Shown here one piece after another: positions 47,186 through 55,000 of a stretch of DNA of 55,000 nucleotides. This DNA comes from Prorocentrum cordatum. Lineage: Eukaryota > Sar > Dinophyceae > Prorocentrales > Prorocentraceae. Position 1 is the first letter of the stretch. Each line of letters opens with the position of its first letter. Location of the stretch: NCBI GenBank assembly GCA_963575745.1, contig CAUYUJ010015747.1, positions 237,669 through 292,668 on the forward strand. Direction: 5' to 3'. The notes under the pieces were generated by a model. It had not been told where the DNA came from. It saw only the letters and a program-made list of their open reading frames with translations, and did no database searches. Made by a program: the position numbers and the translations under genes.

Positions 47186-47473
47186 GGGCGAGCTGCGCTG
47201 GCTCGTGCAAGCCCGTGCTGCCGCCGCCAGCGAGGAGGCTGCAGGCGCAGCAGCTGGAGCGGGCGAGGCGGCCGTTGCAGGGCAGGGGGCTGCCGCCCGC
47301 GTGTCGTGGCCGCGATGCCGCAGGCCCGGGCCGGGTGCGGCCGCCGGAGCTGGAGGGAGGAGGGAGAGGAGGAGGGGGAGGAGGAGGAGGAGGAGGAGGA
47401 GGAGGAGGAGGAGGAGGAGGAGGAGGAGGAGGGGGCGGAGCCGACTGCGGGCCCGCGTCCTTCCAAGGGTGAT
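47186..47473. repeat. Array edge: 30-bp spacer duplication, then GC-rich DNA with a GGA microsatellite
   Basis: 47186-47215 repeats 46851-46880 exactly. A GGA run with few interruptions lies at about 47356-47432. Frames are Glu-, Gly- or Arg-rich by composition. Confidence 0.7.
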
Positions 47474-47660
47474 GTCGGGCCTGTCCCCCCCTACAGGGGG
47501 AGCTTCGACGAGAAGTGAAGAGTGCCCCACACATGGTCCAAAGCTACTCCAGACATAGTCGGGGGGCTATGTTTGGGGTATTTCTTGACCCTTTTGGAGT
47601 ATGTTTGGGGTACTTTTTTGTTTTTCTTCGAAAATCCCCCTGTAGGGGGACACGCCCGAC
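47474..47660. mobile_element. Miniature inverted-repeat element, family B, copy 1
   Basis: A 187-bp element with ends GTCGGGCCTGTCC...CTACAGGGGGA and TCCCCCTGTAGGGGGACACG...CCCGAC. The left arm carries two extra C relative to the right. Internal sequence GACCCTTTTGGAGTATGTTT resembles GACCATTTTGGAGCATTTTT in the second copy at 54797-54937. There is no coding capacity and no clear target duplication here. Confidence 0.8.
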
Positions 47661-47849
47661 ATAAGTCAGGGGAGGAAGAGCTGCAAGCACGTACGCTTTC
47701 GGAGCTCCTCGCGGGCTTCTCAGAGGTCGGCGCCGGACCCCCCCTGGCGGCGCCCTGCAGCGCGGTCCCAGCGCGCCCCCCGCGCCGGGGACAAGGGGGT
47801 GGTGGTTCCGCGAGGATCGAAGGATTCCGCGCGGACCTCTGACAGTTTA

Positions 47850-48084
47850 CAGGGCTCGTTTCGATTCCTCCGATTAGATTCGATTCGATGTCGATTGCTT
47901 CCGATTCCGATTCGGTTCGATTTGGGATTCCGATTCGGGTTCGGATGTCTTACTGGAGGCGTGCGAGCCTGCCGATTTCTGCCGATTCGACTCTTCCCGG
48001 CTCGGCCGCCGATGAGTTCCGCCGATGCGACCCACTTCGATCGCCGGTCCGACTTGCCGATTCGAGTCTGGGCTCTCCTGGTTT
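47850..48084. repeat. Diverged 235-bp repeat, copy 2 (partner at 16544-16780)
   Basis: Begins CAGGGCTCGTTTCGATTCCT and ends CTGGGCTCTCCTG, with CGATTCCGATTCGG-type words. Aligns along its whole length with 16544-16780 in the same orientation. Confidence 0.65.
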
Positions 48085-48332
48085 GAGCCTGCGCAGCTTC
48101 GTTCCTCCAGCGGGCGCGGTCGGGCGAGGGGGGGGGGCGGGGCAGAGAGCGGGCGGGCGCCGCCGAGGCACGCGGCGCTCGTGCCGCCTCCGTGCCCTCG
48201 AGGCGGGCGCGCGGCAGGCCGCACAGCAGTCTCTCGGGCGGCGCAGGGGGCGAGGCGGGGATAGGGGGAGGGGGTCTCGTCCTGCCGCTCGCCGCTGGCC
48301 CCCGCAGGCGTTGGGGGGGGGGATGGGGAGGG

Positions 48333-48499
48333 TCACCACCCACCAAACCACCCCGACCCAACCCGAAGGCTCAGATTTACCCTCGATTTCCAGTGGGGGG
48401 GGGTGTCGGGAGACGTCGAAAAGAAACAAGTGGAACCCTTACCCCCCCAACCCGAAATTCGGGTCTTCGGGTTGGGTTGGGGTGGTCTGGTAGGTAGTC
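48333..48499. repeat. Imperfect inverted repeat (possible miniature element)
   Basis: The left arm at about 48333-48367 contains ACCAAACCACCCCGACCCAA followed by CCCGAAG. The right arm at about 48458-48499 contains CTTCGGGTTGGGTTGGGGTG followed by GTCTGGT. The inner 27 bp match with two differences and the outer part is weaker. No target duplication is visible, so the ends are uncertain. Confidence 0.5.
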
Positions 48500-49390
48500 A
48501 GAAGGGGGGCGAGGAGGAGGGTGGATGAGATCGGGGGGGGATCCTTGGGAGGCCCAGAGGTTGACACCGACACCGACCTCGGCGGTGTGCCTCCACCGAG
48601 GGAAGATGATCCCGACCTCGGCGATGGTGGTAATTCTCGGGCGTCCCATGTCCTGGGTCCCAGATTGGCCGAAGGATCACCCCCCTTCGTTGGTGTCGTT
48701 GGCCATTCTCAGGCCTCCAAGTCTTGCCCTGCCGCCTGCCGTTTGCCCCCGCAGTGCACGGCGGCATCGAAGCGCGTGCGCGTCGCGGCGCCTCCCTGTG
48801 TGACAGCTTGCGCTGGCGCGCGTCTGTGGGGCGCGGAGCACGCCGAGCAGCGAGCCTGAAGAAGAGAGGCAGGGGGCATGTGCTTTTGCGATGATGATGA
48901 CCTTACAGGGCTTCGGGACCGTCGAACAACACATCGGGATGAAAACACCGTTCCAGGGAGTGGGTCCAGACCGCTGGGGGTCGACGTCATGAACAAGTCA
49001 CGACGCAGGGTGAGGCGAGGTCCTAGACAGCCCACGGGGTTCGCAAGCACGTTTGGAGAAGCCCGCCGCAGGCCCCGAATTTTTGCACAATGCACAGCGA
49101 GCCGAGGAGCCAGGAGCCGGGAGGGAGGGAGGAGGCCGAGGGGTAAGAGGACTGGTGGGTAGGGAGGGGGGTCAGGGAGCTCCGAGCCGCGCTCCTAGGG
49201 CCTCCTCCACCTCCACTTGGATGTCGTACGGTGCCTCACAGGTCGGGGGGATGATCCTCCCCCCCCGCCCACCTCCCCCCTCCGTCCTCCTCGCCACTTC
49301 GCCCAATTCTTCCCTCCATCCTCCTCCCCCCATCCATCTATCCGTAGCAGTCGTGGCTCAAGATGCAAGGTTTTCTTGTGAACCAAGTGG

Positions 49391-49457
49391 GTACCGCTAG
49401 TCTATATTTGTGTATCGACATACATATATGTGTATAGCTATGCCGACCTATCTATGT

Positions 49458-49495
<38 letters not shown>

Positions 49496-49879
49496 TTATT
49501 TATGTATATACGCATATATGGATCAGCACATGTACCCATACGTCTCTACACATGTGTATACATATACATAATTGTGTATGTATGTATGCTTATATATATA
49601 TGTATGTAGGCATGTACATATGCATACATGCAGATGTGTATGCACGTATGCATGCGTGTTGCCGTGTATATATTTCCATGAATCGATATGTCTATCGTTA
49701 CTTATATGTAGTATACCAATTCATCTACACATTATATACACATTTACCTACACACATATATATACACACCTACCTACCGACCTACCTATTTATCTATCTG
49801 TATGCCTGCCTGTCTGCCTGTCTGCCTCTCTACCTACTATATATATGCCCATCTATCTATCGATCTGTCTACCTATCAA
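49391..49879. repeat. AT-rich tract with TA, TATG/CATA and CTAC/CTGC simple repeats
   Basis: The only strongly AT-rich stretch in the window. It has a TA run at about 49459-49496, then irregular GTATATACATA words and later CTACCTACCGACCTACCTAT and TGCCTGTCTGCCTGTCTGCC. It directly precedes the first modular repeat element. Frames are Tyr/Ile/Cys-rich by composition. Confidence 0.8.
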
Positions 49880-51593
49880 TCGAAGACGCCTACGGCGAAT
49901 CACCGCCGTCCCCTGCCTTTTTGGAAGCGCCTCTGTGGCCGACAGCTGGGCCAGAGCTTGGCCAAGCTATCGGGCCAGTTGTTCCCCGAGTCGGTTCGGA
50001 AAGACTTCGGGGAACGCGTGGGGGAGCAAGAAGAGGAGGAGGGGTAGGATGAGGAAAAAGGAAGAGGAAGAGGAGGAGGAGGATGAGGAAGAGAAGGAAG
50101 AGGCGGAGGAGGAGGAGGCCTCCTGGGCGCCTCTTGGGGCACTCTTGGGGCCGCCTGGGAGCTTCCTGGTGGCCTCATGGAGAGTTTTGGGGGGTCTTTG
50201 GGGGCTTCTTGGGGACCTTTTTGGCCGTCTTAGGGCGTTCCTGGCTTGTCTGACGCTGTCGGAAACCGTCTTGGGGGCCTGTCTAGGTCGTCTTGGGGTC
50301 CTCTTGGGACATATCAGGGGTTCTTAGAGGCCATCTTGGGCGTCTTGGAGGCCTCTTGGGCCGTTTTGGGGCCCTCTTGGGGCCGTCTTGGGGGCCTTTA
50401 TGGGGCCATTTTGGAGGCCTCGTGGGCGATTTTGGGGGCCTCTTGCGCCGTCTTGAGCCGTCGGAATGCCGAGAAGAAGCAAATGCCACAATCTTTCAAG
50501 CACTCTGGGGAAATCAGTGATTTTGGCCTCGTCGGGCCCTCCTGGAAGACCTTCTGGACGCCTTCTGGGCCGTCTTGGAGGCTTCTTGGGGGCCCCTTGG
50601 GCCGTCTTGGGCCGTCTGGGGTGCATCTTGGGCCGTCCTGGGTGCATCTTGGGCCGTCTTGGGGGGCACCCTGGGGTCCTTTTTTGGCGCCTCGGAGGCC
50701 CTTTTGGCGGTCTTGGACGCCACCTTGGGGCCCTCTTGGGGCCGCCTTGGGGGCCCTCTCGGAGGCCTCGTGGGCGATCTTGGGGGCCTCTTGGGCCGTC
50801 TGGAGCCGTCAGGATGCCGAGAAGGAGCAAATGCCAAAATCCTTCAAAAACCGATGGAAACTCAATGATTTTGGCCTCGTCGGGCCCTCCTGGAGGACGT
50901 CTTGGAGGCCTCTTGGGCCGTCTTGGAGGCCTCTTGGGGGCCTCTTGGGCCGTCTTGGGCCATCTGGAGACCATCTTAGGCCGTCTTGGGTGCATCTTGG
51001 GCCGTCTTGGAGGCATCTTGGGGCCATCCAGGGCCGTTGGAGGCCATTTTTGGCGTCTTGGAGGCCTCTCGGGCGGTCCTCTTCGGAGCATCTCGGGAGC
51101 CTCTTGGGCCGTCATGGGGCCATCTTGGAGGCCTCGTGGGCGATCTTGGGGCGATCTTGGGGGCCTCCTGGACCGTCTTGGGCTTTCGGAAAGCCGAACA
51201 GGCGCAAATACCACAATCCTTCCAAAGGAAAATCACTGATTTTGCTCTCTTCGGGCCCTCCTGGAGGACCTCTTGGAGGCCTCTAGGGGGCCTCTTGGGC
51301 CGTCTTAGGCCATCTGGAGGCCATCTCAGGCCGTCTTGGGTGCATCCTGTGCCGTCTTGGAGGCATCTTGGGGTCACCTTTGCCATCCTGGAGGCCATCT
51401 TGGGCGTCTTGGAGGCCATCTTGGACCGTCTTCAGGAAGAACCCTTTAAAGCCGGGTCTGGGTAATCCTTCCGGGACCCCGGCGGGACGGACCGAAGCCC
51501 CAGGGGGAGTTCTTTTGGAAAAGAACCAAAACCAAAAACGATAGGATTTGGCACGCCAGGCACCCCTCTTGCAAGCAACAGGGGGCGACGGAT
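49880..51593 (+). repeat. Modular 10-11 bp repeat element, copy 1
   Basis: Three parts are visible. A leader at 49880-50025 (GAAGACGCCTACGGCGAATC, TTTTTGGAAGCGCCT, GTTCCCCGA, TTCGGGGAA) is followed by a purine-rich GGAAGA stretch. The body at about 50115-51440 is made of TTGGGCCGTC, TTGGAGGCCTC and TTGGGGGCCTC units. Cores containing ATCA(A/G/C)TGATTTT lie at about 50514, 50860 and 51230, each preceded by CCGAGAAG(A/G)AGCAAATGCC or similar. A tail at 51461-51593 contains GACCCCGGCGGGACGG, a hairpin GTTCTTTTGGAAAAGAAC and GCACGCCAGGCACCCCT. Leader and tail recur in the next copy. Confidence 0.8.
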
Positions 51594-53094
51594 CGAAGAC
51601 GCCTACGGCGAATCACCGCCGCCCCCTGCCTTTTTGGAAGCGCCTATGTGGCCGAAGGTTGTGGCCAGAGGCCTGCCAAGCTATCGGACCATGTGTTCCC
51701 CGAATCGGTTTGGAAAGCCTTCGGGGAATACGTGGGCATCTTGAAGGTCATCTTGGCCGTCTGGAGGCCATTCTGACCCTTTCGGGCCTTCTTGGAGGAC
51801 GTCTTGGAGGGCTCTTGGACCGTCTTGGAGGCTATCTTGAGCGTCTTGGAGACCTCTTGGGCCGTCTTGGGGGCCTCTTGGGGCCGTGTCTTGGGCCTCT
51901 TGGGCGATCTTTGTGGGCACTTGGGCCGTCTCGGGCCGTCGGAAGGCAGAAAAAAAGCAAATACCACAATCCTTCAAAAACCCATGGTAAATCAATCATT
52001 TTGGCCTTTTCGGGCCTTCCTGGAGGCCCTCTTGGAGGCCTCTTGGGCCGTCTTGGGTCATCTTAGGGCCATGTTCGGCCGTCTTGGTGGGCTCCTGGTC
52101 CGTCTGACGCCGTCGGAAGCCGTTTGGGGGGCCTCTATGGGCCGACTTGGGGCCCTCTTGGAATGCTCCAGGGCCGTCTTGGAGGCCATCTTGGGCGTCT
52201 TAAAAGGCCTCCTGTGCCGTCTTGGGGGCCTCTTGGGGCCGTCTTGGGGCCCTCTTGGGCCGTTCTAGGCGGGCCGTCGGAAGGCCGAAAAGAAGCAACT
52301 GTCAAAATCCGTCAAATACCTTAGGAACATCAATGTTTTTGGCCTCTTCTGGCCTTCCTGGAGGCCTTCTTGGGGGCCTCTTGGGCCGTCTTGGGCCAGC
52401 TTTGAGCCAACTTCGGCCATCTCTGTGGGTTCCTTGCACGTCTGACGCCGTCGGCAGCCGTGTTGGGGGCCTTTGTGGGCCGACTTGGGGCCCTCTTGGG
52501 GCGCTTCGGGGCCGTCTCATCTTGGGCGTGTTGGAGGCCTCTTGGGCCGTCTTGGTGCCCTCTTGGGGCCGTCTTGGAGGCCACTTGGGCCGTCATGGGG
52601 CCCTCTTGGGGGCTTCTTGGGCGATCTTGGGGGCCTCTTGGGCCGTCTTGAGCCGTCGGAATGCCGAGAAGAAGCAAATCCCCAAATCCTTCAAAGACCT
52701 AAGGAACATCAATGATTTTGGCCTCTTCGGGCCTTCCTGGAGGACCTCTTGGAGGCCTCTTGGGCCGTCTTGGAGGCCTCTGGGGGCCGTCTTGGGCCGT
52801 CTTGGACTCTCTTGGGCCGTCTTGGAGGCTGCCTTGGACCATCTTGGGCGGACTTGGAGGCCATCTTGGACCATCTTGGAGGCCATCGGAGGCCATCTTG
52901 GCCATCTTGGACGCCATCTTGAGCCGTCTTGGAGGATTTTTTGTGGACGTTGCGGTCCTGGGCAATCCGCCCAGGACCCCGGCGGGACGGGCCGAAGCGC
53001 CAGGGGGAGTTCTTTTGGAAAAAGAACCAGCACCAACACCGAAAGGATCCAGCACGCCAGGCACCCCTGCGATGAATCGACAGGGGGCGGCGGA
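51594..53094 (+). repeat. Modular 10-11 bp repeat element, copy 2
   Basis: Follows the first copy directly. The leader at 51594-51740 is about 85 percent alike to that of copy 1 by eye. The body at about 51740-52940 has cores at about 51990, 52326 and 52706. The tail at 52957-53094 has the same GACCCCGGCGGGACGG, hairpin and GCACGCCAGGCACCCCT modules. Shared leader and tail in the same order make this a unit with defined ends and not shapeless satellite. Confidence 0.8.
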
Positions 53095-53613
53095 TCTATT
53101 AGCCTTCGGCCCATCCCGCCACCGTGCCTGTGTTGTGGGTATGAAACCTATTGGATGTTCGTTGGGATCTCGTGGGAGGCCTCTTGGAGGCCTCTTGGAG
53201 GCAGTTTAGAGGCCTCCTGGGGGCCGTTGGGAGGCCTCTTTGGGCCTCTTTTGGGCCTCTGGGGCGCCTCTTGGTGCCTCCTGGGCGCCTCTTGGGGCCT
53301 CCTGGGGCGGAATGCTCGGATTTTCAGTTTGTGCTCCCTCTCTGGGCTCCTTTTGGGGCCGTCTGGGGGCCCCTCTTGGGCCGTCTTGGAGCGCTCTTCG
53401 GCCGTCTTGGGGCTCTCTTGGATGCCTTTTGGGCAGTTTTGGGGTGGTCTTGGGAGCCTCTTGGGCCGTCTTGGAGCGTCGGAAAGCCAAGAAGTCGAGA
53501 ACCCCAAAGTCTTTCAACAACCCGCGAAAGATCAATGATTCTTACCTTTGGGGGCCTTCGTAGGGGTGCTGTTGGAGGCCTGTTGGGACGTTTTGGAGGT
53601 CGAGGCGTCTTGG
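53095..53613 (+). repeat. Third, partial 10-11 bp repeat block
   Basis: A unique 70-bp stretch is followed by TTGGAGGCCTC-type units from about 53165 to 53605. One core lies at about 53528 (AAGATCAATGATTCTTACC). No leader or tail module is seen. Confidence 0.7.
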
Positions 53614-53670
53614 GCCCCGACTCGCCGAAGCATCGCCCAAAGTTTGGGCGATGTTTCGGCGAGTCGGGGC
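53614..53670. repeat. 57-bp near-perfect palindrome
   Basis: Arms 53614-53641 and 53643-53670, 28 bp each, differ at one position and are separated by a single G. The left arm starts GCCCCGACTCGCCGAAGCAT. It would form a long hairpin in RNA or a cruciform in DNA. It sits at the downstream end of the third repeat block. Confidence 0.92.
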
Positions 53671-54455
53671 TCTCCTTGAACGCATCGCAGGATGCACGGA
53701 GGCCGCCCCCGGACGGCCCAGGACGGCCCGAGACGGCTTGGGAATCCACTGGCCCAGGCCCTTGCAAGCGTACGGCTTTGGCCGCAGCAGCAGCACAGCC
53801 TCTACCCCTCAGTGCATAAGCCTTGGGGCACTCCGCTGCGTGCCAGAGGCACGGTGGCGGATCTATCGATCCATATGGAGATATCCAGGGGGATCAACGT
53901 TGTGTCACGGCGTCATAGGTTTGGTTGGGCCTCCTCGCCCGTCAGCGTAGAGAGAGTAGTGGTGACGCTTCAAGAAGTACCACTTTGGGTTGGGGAGGGG
54001 CTGTGTGGTTTTCGGGCCCTTCCTTGGATCTAGGCTGGGGGGCCTGCTCGTAGCCGATAGGAAGAGCTTGTACGCTTTCCAGATTTTTGTTTTGTTTTTT
54101 TGGATAGCACGATGGCCGAATCTCGATCGATTTGCGGCTGGTCTGTGGCCGGAGCTGATCAGCGCAGCAGAGTGCAGTTTTCGTCGGCGACGCTGTCGGA
54201 CAGCCCGACGGTCGATGCTCCCTCCCTCCTGCATTTCCCTTTCTCGTCCTCCTCGGCGTCCCCGTCCTCGTCCTGAGAGGGGAGGGAAGGGGAGGAGGAG
54301 AAAGTGCGCGCGCACCATACATGACATCCTACCCCTCCTACCCATCCCTTTCCATTGCTTTGTTCCCCAAACAGCTTGCTGAACGGGGTGCCGTTGTGTA
54401 TAAGCTAGTTCCGGCCGAGGGAGGGTAAAGCAGAGATGTCCTCAAAGAAATTTGG
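53671..54455. other. Unassigned DNA; no gene recognised
   Basis: Frames of 113 residues on the plus strand (to 54033) and 146 residues on the minus strand (54345 down to 53905) overlap. The minus frame ends in a less biased stretch (NPKWYFLKRHHYSLYADGRG), but I recognise no family and its N-terminal half is low complexity, so neither is called. Confidence 0.35.
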
Positions 54456-54710
54456 TAGTTTGGGTCGTTTCGTCTGAGACATCTTCACAGCTCTCGTTTC
54501 TGAGTTGTCCGGGATTGGGCGTTTCGCCTGAGACAATTTGAGCTCTGAGATGCCGCGCGCGAGGGTGGTCCGGCCCGTTTCGCCTGAGACATCCTCGAAA
54601 CTCTGAGCTTCCAGATGTCGCGCGAGAGGTGGTCCGGCCCGTTTCACTGGAGACATCCTCGCAATTCCGAGCTCCGAGCTGCCATTCGCGAGGTGGTCCT
54701 GCCGTTGTGG
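54456..54710. repeat. Tandem repeat, period about 65-70 bp, three to four units
   Basis: Units contain CGTTTCGCCTGAGACATCCT, CTCTGAGCT and CGCGAGAGGTGGTCCGGCCC, with point differences and one shorter unit at about 54515-54575. Confidence 0.8.
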
Positions 54711-54796
54711 TAGAAGCGAGTTCCGCCCGATGCGCCAGGGAGGGGCCCATCGCCCGTCGCCGCGGCGCCGCCCACACCTCCTCACACAAGCGTTAA

Positions 54797-54937
54797 GTCG
54801 GGCCTGTCCCTCTACAGGGGGAATAGCCAAAAAAATACAACAAACATGGGACTACTTTTTGAATATTTGTTTTTGACCATTTTGGAGCATTTTTTTTACT
54901 TTTCGTCGAGAATCCCCCTGTAGGGGGACACGCCCGA
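54797..54937. mobile_element. Miniature inverted-repeat element, family B, copy 2, with target duplication
   Basis: A 141-bp element with left arm TCGGGCCTGTCCCTCTACAG plus GGGGAAT and right arm ending ...CGCCCGA. The arms agree at 24 of 27 positions. GTTAA occurs directly outside on both sides (54792-54796 and 54938-54942), a 5-bp target-site duplication. Interior TTTTGACCATTTTGGAGCAT is shared with copy 1. Non-coding, so mobilisation would need a transposase from elsewhere. Confidence 0.88.
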
Positions 54938-54951
54938 GTTAACACCAGCGC

Positions 54952-55000
54952 AGCGACGACGCCGACGCCGACGACGCCGATGCCGACGACGCCGACGCCG
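54952..55000. repeat. GCCGACGAC-type tandem repeat running off the window
   Basis: Units of GACGCC and GACGACGCC fill the last 49 bp and continue past the end of the window. Confidence 0.8.

Larger units (their letters stand above)
23178..47215 (+). repeat. Tandem gene array: five units of 4.6-4.8 kb plus partial spacers at both ends
   Basis: Equivalent points repeat at intervals of 4811, 4601, 4630 and 4588 bp, judged from the start codons at 25641, 30452, 35053, 39683 and 44271. Gene and spacer are both repeated and nearly identical. Homology starts at about 23178, inside the spacer (CCGCCACCGCTTCTGCC). It ends at about 47185 in the spacer after the fifth gene, where a 30-bp piece of the spacer (46851-46880) is repeated at 47186-47215 before unrelated sequence begins. 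All five genes face the same way. Tandem head-to-tail gene arrays are common in dinoflagellates. Confidence 0.95.
47661..49390. other. GC-rich DNA; one 235-bp repeat copy and an imperfect foldback; no gene recognised
   Basis: Holds the repeat at 47850-48084 and the inverted repeat at 48333-48499, both listed separately. At about 48560-48625 GACCTCGGCG is duplicated. The rest has overlapping open frames on both strands with Arg/Pro/Ala-rich content and nothing recognisable. Confidence 0.4.

Noticed and set aside
50246-53538. Long plus-strand frames of LGGLLGPSWGPLG type
   Set aside because: The residue pattern follows the 10-11 bp unit, several overlapping frames on both strands are open, and frames run through the leader and tail modules without regard to them.
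53905-54345. 146-residue minus-strand frame ending NPKWYFLKRHHYSLYADGRG
   Set aside because: The C-terminal part is less biased than other frames, but no family is recognised, the N-terminal half is low complexity and a plus-strand frame overlaps it.
1-55000. rRNA, tRNA, intact spliced-leader RNA gene
   Set aside because: Scanned by eye for tRNA T-loop motifs and the exact leader. Only the five gene-linked relics were found, none followed by a recognisable leader-RNA intron and donor. An eye scan can miss short RNA genes.

Overview
The window looks like nuclear DNA from a dinoflagellate. Three things in the sequence point there. (1) Each of five tandem gene copies carries, 98 bases before its start codon, a 22-nt sequence that matches the dinoflagellate trans-spliced leader (DinoSL) at 21 positions. 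(2) The genes are intron-free, nearly identical and head to tail. (3) The rest is GC-rich, repeat-laden DNA with a decayed LINE-type reverse transcriptase fragment. The species cannot be fixed from this sequence alone.

Layout. Positions 1-9.2 kb are simple-sequence DNA: pyrimidine-rich repeats, then about 8 kb of degenerate GAT/GGT trinucleotide repeat, interrupted at 4.6-5.8 kb by two minisatellites. From 9.2 to 23.2 kb there are short tandem arrays (periods about 133, 83, 88 and 70 bp), a reverse transcriptase relic, two miniature inverted-repeat elements, microsatellites, and an element built of 10-11 bp units. From 23.2 to 47.2 kb lies the gene array: five units of 4.6-4.8 kb plus a partial sixth spacer. 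From 47.2 kb to the end there are two copies of a third miniature inverted-repeat family, a diverged 235-bp repeat shared with 16.5 kb, an AT-rich tract, and about 3.7 kb of the 10-11 bp repeat element arranged as modular copies, ending near a 57-bp near-perfect palindrome.

The array gene encodes a 649-residue predicted secreted protein: signal peptide, a cysteine-containing N-terminal region of about 290 residues, a 150-residue proline/threonine linker, and a C-terminal region that opens with a von Willebrand factor D-like GDPHL motif. Copies 1 and 2 are intact. Copies 3 and 4 each carry one single-base frameshift and copy 5 carries four. Shared variants show that units 2-3 and 4-5 are a duplicated pair. 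The simplest history is that one trans-spliced mRNA was copied back into the genome, then amplified in tandem and homogenised. No other protein-coding gene, rRNA, tRNA or CRISPR array could be supported.
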